From the NCBI GenBank assembly GCA_009731375.1, contig BJOX01000104.1:31951-77382 (forward strand): 45,432 bases of DNA, given 5' to 3'. This stretch comes from Paulinella micropora. Lineage: Eukaryota; Cercozoa; Imbricatea; Euglyphida. A program made the translations under genes and the position numbers. Positions within the stretch are counted from its first letter, which is position 1, and the number at the start of each line of letters is the position of its first letter. Shown piece by piece: positions 10,266-20,359 of this stretch. The notes under the pieces were generated by a model that had not been told where the DNA came from, searched no databases, and saw only the letters and a list, made by a program, of their open reading frames with translations.

Positions 10266-10497
10266 GTGTTTCTCTGTCAATGGCTGATGCAAATCTGCAC
10301 ATGCGCCTCCATCGTCTCACCCGTGAGGGGAGCACGAAGAATTGACGATAGGCTCTAATGACACCCCCGCAAGGGCAGTTCCAACACTTCCAGACGGACC
10401 GGTATGTTCAATGAAAATACTGGTGGCACCGACGGGAATCGAACTGGCGACAGGGCCCAGATGGTAGAACTTGACCACTGGGCTATCACGGTGTCCA
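10266..10497 (-). mobile_element. tRNA-derived SINE copy in reverse orientation
   Basis: Reverse complement of the SINE seen at 4.2-4.9 kb: GCATCAGCCATTGACAGAG near 10270-10290, GGGTGAGACGATGGAGGCGC, a single (unduplicated) GTATTTTCATTGAACATACC block, and the tRNA-like end with B box and A box near 10430-10490. It is flanked on both sides by (AAT)/(ATA)n. With its single body block it probably represents the ancestral arrangement. Confidence 0.85.
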
Positions 10498-10562
<65 letters not shown>

Positions 10563-10719
10563 GTGTATCTCCTGCCAATTGCTGAGCCAAAAGGCCATGT
10601 GCATCCAGTCCTCCATTCCATAAGGAAAGTCTCCACACCAATCGGTGGAATAAAGGAAGTGACGGCATAGAACATTACTCTAGGAGCTTTATACCAATCA
10701 GCCCATGGAAAGGACCGAA

Positions 10720-10753
<34 letters not shown>

Positions 10754-10813
10754 TAATAATAATAGGCTTCCTCAGACTATAGCATCAGATCCAGATCCTG
10801 GACATGTGCCTCC

Positions 10814-10852
<39 letters not shown>

Positions 10853-10975
10853 GAACACCAAACAGACATAGCAGCAACAGCAACAGCAGGGGCAGATGGG
10901 GGCTGTGAAGTGCATGAAGAGCTAGATGCGAGGGTGTTAGCTGAAGAGAAGAACTCGNNNNNNNNNNTCTCACAT
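10498..10975. other. Microsatellites and short unique blocks; possible exon near 10.9 kb
   Basis: (ATA)n at 10498-10562, 10721-10763 and 10816-10851 separates unique blocks. The block at about 10764-10815 contains the complement of ATGGAGGCACATGTCC, resembling the diverged SINE fragment at 4.5 kb. The block at about 10886-10957 has an acceptor-like AACAGCAACAG and an open frame (EVHEELDARVLAEEKNS), a weak candidate for a further LIM/C2 exon cut by the gap at 10958. Nothing else is supported. Confidence 0.4.
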
Positions 10976-11935
10976 GCACAACTTGTACAGCCTTGGAGCA
11001 ATCTCAGCCATTCATTTTGGAACTACTTTGTCATTACATTCGAATTTCATAATTTCATCTATATCCCTAAAAAAGGGCTCGTGACAAGCAAGCGAAACAA
11101 AGAATCAGCCTCTAAACCCCTCTGGCACAACTCTTAGAGCCTTGGAGTCTTCTCAGCCATTCATTTTGGCACTGCTTTGCCAGAATCTTTGTAAATATCT
11201 TTTTTAACTGGTTAAGTACCTAGAGCGTGTCCCGAGGTTGTGAAAACCAAAAAATCAGCCTCTCAACCCTTCTGACACAATTTTTAGAGCCTTGGAGCAT
11301 TCTCAGCCATTCATTTTGGTGCCTGGAAATTCGCTTCGGGTACGTACAAATACAGGGCTTGCGTTCCTGGGGGGAAGGGCCCCGCGGACCATCCCCTTTC
11401 CAGTCGACAGGGCATGTTCGATTGTAGGTAATCGGCAAAAACCCTTCTGGCACACTTCTTAGAGCCTTGGAGCACTCTCAGCCATTCATTTTGGTGCTGG
11501 CTAATACGCGTGGGGTACGTACAATTGCAGGGCTGGGGTTCCCGGGGGCAGGGCCCTCAGGACCCCACCTTCCCCGCCAACATGGTACGTTCAAGTGCCG
11601 GAGGTACCAGCAAGTACTCCCAAAAAAAGCAAGGACTTTTGGCATTCAGGGCACTCCCCTAACGCAAATATTTGTGTGAATTCCAAAAAAATTATATCAG
11701 CATTGACATCGAGTCTGGGGCTTGCCATGTCAGTATGAGCTCCCAACTCCTCCTGGTTCCCACAAACCATGATTTATAGTGACAGGGTTTGCAGAAAATA
11801 TGCTAAAAAAAAATAAAAAAAAATGGCATTCAGGACAGTCCCCAAACACAAATATTAGTGTGAATTCCTAAAAAACTATCTCAGCATCAAGTTCGAGTCT
11901 GGGGCTAGCCACCCTGTCAGTATGAGGTCTCGTCG
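10976..11935 (-). repeat. Dispersed composite repeat R (second, inverted locus)
   Basis: The right part (about 11510-11930) is the inverted counterpart of 3.21-3.66 kb: GGTACGTACAATTG, the GGGGTTCCCG and GGGCCCT GC-rich module, then two tandem modules containing CTAACGCAAATATTTG-like and TCCCAACTCCTCCTGGTT blocks. The left part holds four tandem copies of an approximately 50-90-bp motif (key block CTCAGCCATTCATTTTGG near 11002, 11152, 11303 and 11474) that I do not see in the first locus. No coding content. Confidence 0.6.
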
Positions 11936-11946
11936 TCGTCGTCGTC

Positions 11947-11993
<47 letters not shown>

Positions 11994-12045
11994 CGTAGTA
12001 GTAGTAGTAGTAGTATTAGTAGTAGTAGTAGTAGTAGTATTAGGT
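11936..12045 (+). repeat. (GTA)n / (GTC)n microsatellite
   Basis: About 110 bp of trinucleotide repeat: (CGT)n at the start, then (AGT)n with single-base interruptions. Confidence 0.85.
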
Positions 12046-12894
12046 CTTTACTAGATTTGTCAGACTGCGTTCTATCCTGAGTATCCCTTTACTTTAGATT
12101 ATTTATTGTACATTTGTTAGCCTAAATCCAGAAGTGAAAAAAAAATTCTCAACTACTGTACTGAATTATCAGAAAATGATCGCACGATTGGGAAATCCCT
12201 GCCATTGGCATTGGACATTTGTAATTAGACCCTTCTACTCAGTATCTACTATTAATATTATTGCTTTAGTAATTGTAACACCCACGGTATACTACATCGT
12301 TGTTTCGCTATTAGTTTTTACTTTCATAGGAATTCACTCGTGTAAGTGATTCTTATTAATACTACAATGTGTTACTAGTGATAAGATGAATTCTTATTAC
12401 ATTTCCTGTTTTGAAGAATACTTCCGGTTTTAATGTTATATTGGGATAAAGGACTCGATGATATGCGGGGAGTTTTGAAGCTTGGATCCTGTTAGACCTA
12501 TTCATACAATATATTAATTCAAGTAGGTTAGATAGTACGCCGGGCCGGCATATGTAATGCGTGTCGTTAGAGCCATTTCGTGTGTCCGGCCTAATACGTT
12601 CCCGCCTTTGTCTTGGCCCCGGGCGCGTTCTTCTAATAAAGCCTTTATACTGCAGACGTTTTGTCGGTTATATTCAAAAGATATTATTTATTAATATTGC
12701 AAGCGGCCGGGGTATTAATCCTTCCAATCAGTTCTACAGCACTCTGATAATAACCTAATCATGCTTCCTACTCTGCAAAGAGAGGAAACCAATATGGCGG
12801 AAAATATAGGAGACTGTCAGAGACAAGCAACAAAAAAGGAACAAGAGAGGCATTTCCCAGTGTCACCTTTACAATAATATTAATATTAGACTGC
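12046..12894. other. AT-rich stretch without a recognised gene
   Basis: No coding exon is supported. An AATAAAGCC motif (about 12635) and a block near 12790-12840 (TGGCGGAAAAT.. GGAGACT.. CAACAAAAAAGG) resemble a block at about 32300-32372 in the retroelement array, suggesting the remnant of a repeat or LTR end. Confidence 0.4.
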
Positions 12895-13161
12895 TTAAAA
12901 AAGTAGTACCGGCCCGGCGTAGTATGAATCGTAAGGTAATATTATCGTTTTCAACCTGCTCAAAAGTGCCCCGCGCTCGCGCGACTGTTGCCAGCGCCGG
13001 CAAGACTCACGGGCCAGCGCGTCCATAAAGTCCGGGTGCGATTGCACGTATTCTGTCATAAAATCCAACAGTTCATCTTGTTGCCGCCTCAAGACTGCCT
13101 TGGACACCGATTTGCTCATCTCGCTTTTGAATTTCCCATCCGGCCGAGATGACTGTCCCAC
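12895..13161 (-). CDS. C-terminal part of an unknown GC-rich protein (5' end lost)
   Basis: An open minus-strand frame of about 88 codons ends at a TAG at 12895. Upstream (higher coordinates) it runs into the poly-C tract and gap, so the N-terminus is missing. The composition is protein-like (SKAVLRRQQDELLDFMTEY, then an Arg/Gln-rich helix), mostly helical and charged, and not a repeat translation. Its GC-rich codon use matches the primase/helicase island rather than the AT-rich DNA to its left, so it may be a third gene of that element, facing the other way. No family is recognised. The last 15 codons may be intronic. Confidence 0.4.
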   Translation of the reverse strand: MGQSSRPDGKFKSEMSKSVSKAVLRRQQDELLDFMTEYVQSHPDFMDALARESCRRWQQSRERGALLSRLKTIILPYDSYYAGPVLLF

Positions 13162-13163
13162 CC

Positions 13164-13221
<58 letters not shown>

Positions 13222-13227
13222 ACACCC

Positions 13228-13274
<47 letters not shown>

Positions 13275-13893
13275 NNNNNNNNNNNNNNNNNNNNNNNNNN
13301 NNNNNNNNNNNNNNNNNNNNNNNNNNNNNNNNNNNNNNNNNNNNNNNNNNNNNNNNNNNNNNNNNNNNNNNNNNNNNNNNNNNNNNNNNNNNNNNNNNNN
13401 NNNNNNNNNNNNNNNNNNNNNNNNNNNNNNNNNNNNNNNNNNNNNNNNNNNNNNNNNNNNNNNNNNNNNNNNNNNNNNNNNNNNNNNNNNNNNNNNNNNN
13501 NNNNNNNNNNNNNNNNNNNNNNNNNNNNNNNNNNNNNNNNNNNNNNNNNNNNNNNNNNNNNNNNNNNNNNNNNNNNNNNNNNNNNNNNNNNNNNNNNNNN
13601 NNNNNNNNNNNNNNNNNNNNNNNNNNNNNNNNNNNNNNNNNNNNNNNNNNNNNNNNNNNNNNNNNNNNNNNNNNNNNNNNNNNNNNNNNNNNNNNNNNNN
13701 NNNNNNNNNNNNNNNNNNNNNNNNNNNNNNNNNNNNNNNNNNNNNNNNNNNNNNNNNNNNNNNNNNNNNNNNNNNNNNNNNNNNNNNNNNNNNNNNNNNN
13801 NNNNNNNNNNNNNNNNNNNNNNNNNNNNNNNNNNNNNNNNNNNNNNNNNNNNNNNNNNNNNNNNNNNNNNNNNNNNNNNNNNNNNNNNNNNNN
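13162..13893. other. Poly-C tract and assembly gap
   Basis: About 110 bases of nearly pure C, then 619 N. ORFs reported through it are poly-Pro/poly-Gly or N artefacts. The start of the primase gene is probably hidden here. Confidence 0.9.
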
Positions 13894-15735
13894 GTTTCTG
13901 AGCAGAAAGAAATGCCAGGCCTGTTACGCAGGCTGGCGCGCAACCCCTACGCGCCGGTGCTCAATCGAATCGCCCTGGTGCAGGTCATCCATAGTCCCTC
14001 GGCCCTCATAGTCGACCTCGACGCGCGGCAAACTCCGGAGCTCACGCCCAAGCGCTTTCTGGATTTCATGCAGCGCTTACTCGTCGTGCTGGCCCGGCTA
14101 ATTATTGTGCGTCTGGTCGCCGGGGGCAAGCCTACGGTTGAGGCCTGGCGCATTTGCACTGCCCACGTGCTGCAGAGCCACGGCCGCGTAGAGAAGTGGC
14201 AGACCCTGCCCAACACAGCGGCGGGGGTCCGCCGCCGCCAGCTTCAGAAGTATGACAAACTTTCGTACCACCTCGTGTTCCCCGAGCTAATTTTGGGCTG
14301 GGCAGACGCTGGCTGGCTCATGTGCGAGGCTACTGATGAATTTGCGCGCCTCCATCCATCCTTTGCACAGGACCTCGACCTGTCGAAGGTTGTAGACCTG
14401 TCCATCTACAAGAAAGTAGGGGGCATGTGCCGCTACCCGTTCTGCGACAAGGCCGAACGCAAGCCCTGCGCCGGGTGCTTCCAGGCAAACATACACAAAG
14501 GGGACTGCCGCCATGGCCAAAACTGCCACATCCCAGTCTATGCACAGCGGCCCTTGCTGCCGTTTGCCCGCTACCAAATTCGCCCGGCGGGCAGCAGCAG
14601 CTCCAGCAGCTCCGGACCGTGCCCACCTCCGCCGATAGTCGACCCCGAATTCCTCGCGACCAGCCTCGTCTTTGAGCCTTGCGACAGAATGACGGACGAG
14701 CAATTGGACAGCTTCATGCTTCAGGCCAGCGTGGGCGAAACTGACGCCACAGCAGCAGGCCCCGCGTGGCAGGACTCGGGTGCCCCCGCGCGCTTCGGGG
14801 GGCGACTGTCGGGAAATGTTGCCGGCCCTTCGACCAGCCAGCAGCACGCTGTTGCCGGGGGGCTCAAGGCCGTCCGCCAGCAGCCTGAAAAGGCTTCGTC
14901 CGGAGAAACGGACTGTAGCCCCGAGCCCGCAACCTCACCGTCGGCTTTTGGATTGCGCGGCAAAAAACCCTTTCCAGTGTCTCGCAGATCAGTAGGACCT
15001 CTGAACTGGGGGGCACAAGTCGCGGGCCAAGTCAGTCGAGCGCCAGGGCCTAATTGTCGGCTCGCTCTTATTCTCGGCGGGCCCCGCTGCTACGCGCAGG
15101 ACCAGATGAACGCGCTCCTGCGTGCGCACATTGTGCCTTACTTGGGGGTTGATGTCGAGACTGAAAACGTCGTTTGGAAGCCCTCGGGGTACATCATGGG
15201 CTACACGACCAAGAATACCGCCGTCTGTCCTTTCCGTCACGCCGCGACGGGCAGCACTGACCCGCACCACTCGAACCGCTTGCTCGTGACTTTGGGCCAA
15301 ACTGAATTGACATTTACCTGCCTCAGTGCGCATTGCGCTCGGAATGTATCCCGGGCGCGCTTCCTGCTGCCCCAAGCCACGCGCTACAAGCTCTGTCTCG
15401 CGCGGCCCTGCGCCGTCTCCCTCGACATTCCTATTGCGACAGAGGATAGTGCCTCTCCGTACGAAAAGGAAAAGGAGGAAATACCATCGGATATAAACAA
15501 ACAAGAAGTGGCTACAGCCGAGAACAAGCAGGCGAAAGGTGACTTTCCCCCCCCTGAAGAGAGGGTGCGGCTGTGCATTTCTCATTCGTTTGTGTTGTTC
15601 GTTTATATCCGAGGGTCTGCATCGTCCACAGAACTAAGAACGCCTTCCCCTTCTTTCTTTGCCCCGGCCACCTTGCACTTTTTGTGTCCCCCCGCGCACA
15701 CTTCGCCTATTCTGTGTGTACACAGACGATCGTAA
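13894..15735 (+). CDS. Archaeo-eukaryotic primase (PrimPol / herpes UL52-like), 5' partial
   Basis: DNA primase-polymerase, expected to make primers for replication. The frame is open from the gap edge (13894); the first ATG is at 13912, and the true start may lie in the gap. Numbering from that ATG, all three AEP motifs are visible: ALIVDLDA (D35, D37), KLSYHLVFP (S118-x-H120) and VVDLSIYKK (D162), with a Cys/His-rich insert at about 173-206. A Ser/Gly/Pro-rich low-complexity linker follows (about 226-360). The C-terminal PrimPol/UL52-type zinc knuckle has C439, H453-S-N, C470 and C475. The last 60 codons look less protein-like. A GT donor (AGG|GTGCGG, exon end 15564) is in phase with an acceptor before the downstream helicase. 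The high GC contrasts with the flanks. I am confident of the AEP fold from the ordered motifs; whether the host is viral or a transposon is inferred. Confidence 0.8.
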   Translation, partial: VSEQKEMPGLLRRLARNPYAPVLNRIALVQVIHSPSALIVDLDARQTPELTPKRFLDFMQRLLVVLARLIIVRLVAGGKPTVEAWRICTAHVLQSHGRVEKWQTLPNTAAGVRRRQLQKYDKLSYHLVFPELILGWADAGWLMCEATDEFARLHPSFAQDLDLSKVVDLSIYKKVGGMCRYPFCDKAERKPCAGCFQANIHKGDCRHGQNCHIPVYAQRPLLPFARYQIRPAGSSSSSSSGPCPPPPIVDPEFLATSLVFEPCDRMTDEQLDSFMLQASVGETDATAAGPAWQDSGAPARFGGRLSGNVAGPSTSQQHAVAGGLKAVRQQPEKASSGETDCSPEPATSPSAFGLRGKKPFPVSRRSVGPLNWGAQVAGQVSRAPGPNCRLALILGGPRCYAQDQMNALLRAHIVPYLGVDVETENVVWKPSGYIMGYTTKNTAVCPFRHAATGSTDPHHSNRLLVTLGQTELTFTCLSAHCARNVSRARFLLPQATRYKLCLARPCAVSLDIPIATEDSASPYEKEKEEIPSDINKQEVATAENKQAKGDFPPPEERVRLCISHSFVLFVYIRGSASSTELRTPSPSFFAPATLHFLCPPAHTSPILCVHRRS

Positions 15736-16263
15736 GGACGTGCGACAGACGAGTAAGGCCACACAGGTCATCCCCCGGAGTTGTATTCCTCCCTTCCCCT
15801 CCCCTCTCCCCCTCCTTCCCTTTGTTTTGCAAGAAATGGCTCGCAGGAGCATTATGCTCCCTTTGGGGGGGGNNNNNNNNNNAGCTTTTTTGGGGTGGCC
15901 AAATGTGGTGGGGGGGGGGGTCTTCCCGTCGGGTGTGCGTCCTAAGGGCTTTTTTGGGGTGACCGGTGGGATAAATTGGCAATGGGGGTGTTCAGGCCTA
16001 TCAAACAAAATTCCTCCCCTGCCTATTATGTGCGTGCAAAAGGAGTGTATGGTATTATAGAGTCGTGGTGTGGTAGCTCACACATCCGTTGGGGCTCCCC
16101 CGGGAAAAATGGCAACGGGCCCACCCTGAGAAAATGGAAAGGGGTTCCGGAAGGCCTATCGACAATATTTTATTATTTTAGAATGACCACCCATCCTTCT
16201 TACGCACACCCCCACCTCAAAATTCGGGGGGAACCCCCACCAACCCACCTATGTATGTTGTAG
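15736..16263 (+). other. Spacer or intron between primase and helicase frames
   Basis: About 530 bp with pyrimidine-rich stretches, a G-run next to a 10-N gap (15883-15892) and GGGGGG/CCCCC tracts. No ORF is convincing. It ends in TATGTATGTTGTAG, a usable 3' splice site immediately before the open helicase frame. With the donor at 15565 it would define a 699-nt phase-0 intron. Confidence 0.45.
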
Positions 16264-19246
16264 GAGTTGCACAGTTTAGCGGAAGGGGGCGGGAGCGATG
16301 ATGAACAGGGCGATACAGTCGAACCCGGCCAGTCGCACGAGAGGAAATGGGTCAAGCCGCTGGCTGCACGAGTCACCGCAGTGCTCAAGTACATGAAATG
16401 CTGCATAGTACAGCCGGTGTCTCCTATGCTGGAAGACCCGAAGCAAATGGAAGAGCCCCAAAACTACCCGCCAATCAAGCGTTTCACGGCGGTCCTCGGA
16501 GCCAACTCGCCGTGCGTCCTGTCATACGCTAGGCGCGAGCCAGACAAACATACGGAAGAGGCGCAGGTAGAGATTGCGATGGATGACGATACTTCGGAAA
16601 TCTGGCTGGTTGCACACTGTAACCTGTGCGATGCCAAGCGCGCAAATGGAGAAGAAGAACCCGAGCGGCGGGTGGGACGGCTTGTGAACTATTTCCAGGG
16701 CAAGGGGGACGAAGAAGGAGGGGGTGCAGAGCTGGGGCCCATCGTCGACGAGCTACGGACGAGGAGGCTCAGGGAAGTGCTAGAAAGTGAGCAGCAACGG
16801 AAGGCGCTAAAGCTGGTGCGGGGTAGCAGTGCCAAGCGACGCTGGCCCGCATGGGAGACGCAGGGGCTCTGTTCGGGCGACGACTGTGAGTCGCAGACCA
16901 TCGAGGTTCACAAGATGGATTTCTGGTGGACCTGTGCGTGCCTGAACGGGACCTGGAAGAGCTTGGGCGGTTCACGGGTGACCAAACATGGGGGAATGCA
17001 GGACGGCTACGGCTGTATAGGCGTGCTGGATGGGCTGCGCCGGGCCGACGAAAAGTGGCGGCCCTTTGTGAAGGTGCGCGAGGACGTGGCTTCGGAGTGG
17101 GCGCAGCCGTTCACGCTCAGCGACGATTTCTCGATCCTGCTGCTGCAAGAGTCGTTGGGCGCGGGCAAGACGACCCAAGAGAGGAACCTCGTCGAGGCCG
17201 TGCTGACGCGCCAAAAGCCCGACGCCTGGACACCTACAATGTACGGGGTGCTGCTGCACTGGCTGCAAAAGTGGGAGAAGGACTTGGCCCCGGGCCAAAC
17301 TCCTACGTTCCTGATCCTGGCTAGCCGCCGAACCTTCTGCGAATCACAGGCACATGCATTCAAGGATTACAAGTTCAGCTTCAAGCCCCTGGACGCGTTA
17401 GGCAGTGACCGCGGGATCTGGACGTTTGAAAGTTTGCATTCGCTGGCCAATATAAGGGGGCAAAGGCAGGACGGCGGCTGTGCGGCCTACAACATCCTGC
17501 TGCTGGACGAGTGCGAGAGCTTGCTGTACCAGGCTACGCAAGGCCTAAACGCGGAAAAGGACCACCTGAATCTGATGACGTTGGAGATGCTCGTCCGGGA
17601 AGCGGACAAGATCATTGGCCTGGACGCGTTCATGACCCCCCGCACGGTCGAGGTGCTGCACGCCATGAGGCAGGGGCCGGGAGTGGCGGGCAGCGATGCG
17701 CGAGCTAGTGACTGCAGTACGTACCTGCGCTGCAGCAGCTTCCGCAAGCAAAGCAACCGCCAGTACTTTGAGCACAAGAGCCGGCAGAGCATCGAGCGGA
17801 AGATCGAGCTAGACCTGCTGAACGGGAAAAAGGTGATGGTAGCGGTGGGAAACCGGCGAGAGGCGGAGGAACTGAGCGAGAAAATGATGCGCACGGTGCG
17901 GAACTTGAAAATGCGTTGTTATTTCGGGGCGCGGGCCCAAAAGTACCTGCGGCGAGACCTGGGAGAGGGCTACGCAAATGATTTCAAGGGCGATCTGTGG
18001 CCCGTGTGGTCGCAGCTGCACTACGTGTGTTTCTCTTGCACTCTGACTTTTGGAGTCAGCTTCGCAGAGCCCGCGGGTGTAAACGAGTTCCATTTCCACG
18101 CGCTGTACGTGCTGCTGGACAACAACCAGATTCTGGCACGGGACTATGCGCAGATGAGCGGGCGGGTGCGCAATGTGCATGAAATGCACGTGTATTTCAA
18201 GACGCCGTTTGTGTCCACCCACGCGCCGCTGACCCTGAGGGATGTCGAGGCTTCGCTCGTGCACAGGGTGAATGCAGAGAAAGGCATGCCAGGAAGCGGG
18301 CTCGTTTTCCAACACAAACTGCGGATTGGTCTGGACAGGATGGCGCGCTTAATCCCCGTGCGCGATTGGAACTTCATCTCGGTGGCCTACGCGACCCTTG
18401 AAAGAAACTTGTCCATGTACAGAGCCAAGGATACTTTCTGCTACTATTTGTGGCGCATGGGCTGTGACAAGCTCATAGGGGTGGACTATGCGGCCACAGA
18501 GCTTCCACCGGCAGAGGAATGGCACCAGTGGCCCGGCGGAGTCACGACTGCGATGCACGAGGAACGGAACCAGGAGGCCGACAAGGCCCTCGAGAAGCGC
18601 CAGAAGGCCAAGGAATCAGCCGTCACCGCCCTGGAGCAAGCGGCAATGCGCATGAGCGACGAGGAACTGCGCCGAGAGATCAAGCTGCAGGAGGAAAGAG
18701 GGGACGAAGACAAGGCACCGGAGGGGCTTGTTACGGGTACCACGGCCCTGCGGGACGGGACCTCCGGGCGGTCGGCGCTGGAGCGGGTGCCCTACCTGAA
18801 ATTGCTGCTAAGGCACCCGTCGGCCAGGCCCGCGCTGGACTACGCGACGGCGTGCCGACTCGGGGCGCACAAGCGGCTGCTGGGTCTGTTGGGCACCTGG
18901 TGCCTCTATAGCGGCCGTCGCGAGGCTTCCCAGGCCTGGGTCGAGTGGCAACTCGCGGTGCTCGACGGCCTCCACCCTTTGTCGGTGCAGAGGAGCGAAA
19001 ACCCGACCAACCGCGTGATCTTCCTCGAAGCCCTCGCGACTCTGTTGCTGGAGGGTCACCAGTTGAAAAAAAGCGAGGCCGGCCCCCTGCAGAGACCTAT
19101 AGATCGCCTGCTGGGCGGCGAAGAGATCTCATGGGGGACGATAGTCGCCAACCAGCGGCGGCTGGAGTCGTTGTTTAAGGACGGGCATGCGCTCTGGACA
19201 AGGTCACACGGGCTTGAAATCAGCACAAATACGGTGAACCGTTTGG
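16264..19246 (+). CDS. SF2 helicase, herpes origin-binding protein (UL9-like) family, 3' partial
   Basis: Predicted ATP-dependent replication helicase. About 994 codons are open before the gap. No ATG occurs until 16393, and a TAG at 16261-16263 sits where a splice acceptor would be, so it may start by splicing. Helicase motifs in order (counting the TTG at 16267 as 1): Walker A variant ESLGAGKTT (K301), motif Ia ILASRRTF, a TFESLHSL segment typical of the family, Walker B LLLDECES (D414, E415), GLDAFMTPRT, motif V SCTLTFGVSF (about 590-599) and motif VI QMSGRVRNV (R633, R635). The N-terminal 290 residues have Cys pairs (HCNLCD, CSGDDC, CAC) that may bind zinc. Coiled-coil-like charged helices lie at about 765-825. 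This layout matches Herpes_ori_bp proteins of herpesviruses, giant viruses and some eukaryotic repeats. It lies downstream of a primase on the same strand. Confidence 0.82.
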
Positions 19247-19764
19247 NNNNNNNNNNNNNNNNNNNNNNNNNNNNNNNNNNNNNNNNNNNNNNNNNNNNNN
19301 NNNNNNNNNNNNNNNNNNNNNNNNNNNNNNNNNNNNNNNNNNNNNNNNNNNNNNNNNNNNNNNNNNNNNNNNNNNNNNNNNNNNNNNNNNNNNNNNNNNN
19401 NNNNNNNNNNNNNNNNNNNNNNNNNNNNNNNNNNNNNNNNNNNNNNNNNNNNNNNNNNNNNNNNNNNNNNNNNNNNNNNNNNNNNNNNNNNNNNNNNNNN
19501 NNNNNNNNNNNNNNNNNNNNNNNNNNNNNNNNNNNNNNNNNNNNNNNNNNNNNNNNNNNNNNNNNNNNNNNNNNNNNNNNNNNNNNNNNNNNNNNNNNNN
19601 NNNNNNNNNNNNNNNNNNNNNNNNNNNNNNNNNNNNNNNNNNNNNNNNNNNNNNNNNNNNNNNNNNNNNNNNNNNNNNNNNNNNNNNNNNNNNNNNNNNN
19701 NNNNNNNNNNNNNNNNNNNNNNNNNNNNNNNNNNNNNNNNNNNNNNNNNNNNNNNNNNNNNNNN
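19247..19764. other. Assembly gap
   Basis: 518 N. It hides the 3' end of the helicase gene and the left junction of the tandem duplication. Confidence 0.95.
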
Positions 19765-19989
19765 AGAGAGAGAGAGGATATCGATAACAACAACGGCTCT
19801 GGGTCCAATAGTGCAGTATGTGTGTATTTATCTTGTGTGTGCGAATGTCTGTGTGTGTATCTGTTTTGCTGTCTGTGTTTGGACAGGGGCTGTGGTGTTG
19901 CCTATACTGGCTCTGCTTTCACTATACTACCAGTCCATTCTATATTCATACAGGTGTGTGTGTATCTGTATGTTTGTGTGTGTTCGTAT

Positions 19990-20021
19990 CTGTATGTATG
20001 TGTGTGTGTGTGTCGACAGGA

Positions 20022-20064
<43 letters not shown>

Positions 20065-20108
20065 GTCTGTGTCCCGACAGGCGCTATTGCTGCACGCACT
20101 GGCTCTGA

Positions 20109-20152
<44 letters not shown>

Positions 20153-20200
20153 ATGTGTGTGTCCCGACAGGCGCTATTGCTCCACGCACTGGCGCTGAGG

Positions 20201-20249
<49 letters not shown>

Positions 20250-20350
20250 TGTGTGTGTGTGTGTCTCGACAGGCGCTATTGCTCCACGCACTGGCTCTGA
20301 GGTATCTCTCTCTCTCTCTCTCTCTCTACAGGTGCTATTGCTCCACGCAC
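19990..20350 (+). repeat. CT-rich minisatellite with CGACAGGCGCTATTGC units
   Basis: About four units, each an extended (CT)n or (TG)n tract followed by CGACAGGCGCTATTGC..CACGCACTGGC.CTGAG. Each unit looks like a pyrimidine tract plus CAG. The repeats read as open frames in several phases, which explains the long Ser/Leu and Cys/Val ORFs here. Confidence 0.8.
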
Positions 20351-20359
20351 TGGAGCTGA

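Noticed and set aside
13100-14011. Poly-Pro ORF running through the gap and its poly-Gly mirror
   Set aside because: Translation of poly-C and N; no real protein content.
13912-15735. Bacterial contamination as source of the GC-rich island
   Set aside because: Both proteins belong to eukaryotic or viral-type families (PrimPol/UL52, UL9-like) and plausible introns are present; contamination by another eukaryote or virus cannot be excluded.
19056-19808. Minus-strand ORF of about 250 codons over the helicase end and gap
   Set aside because: Mostly N, with the rest antisense to the helicase frame.
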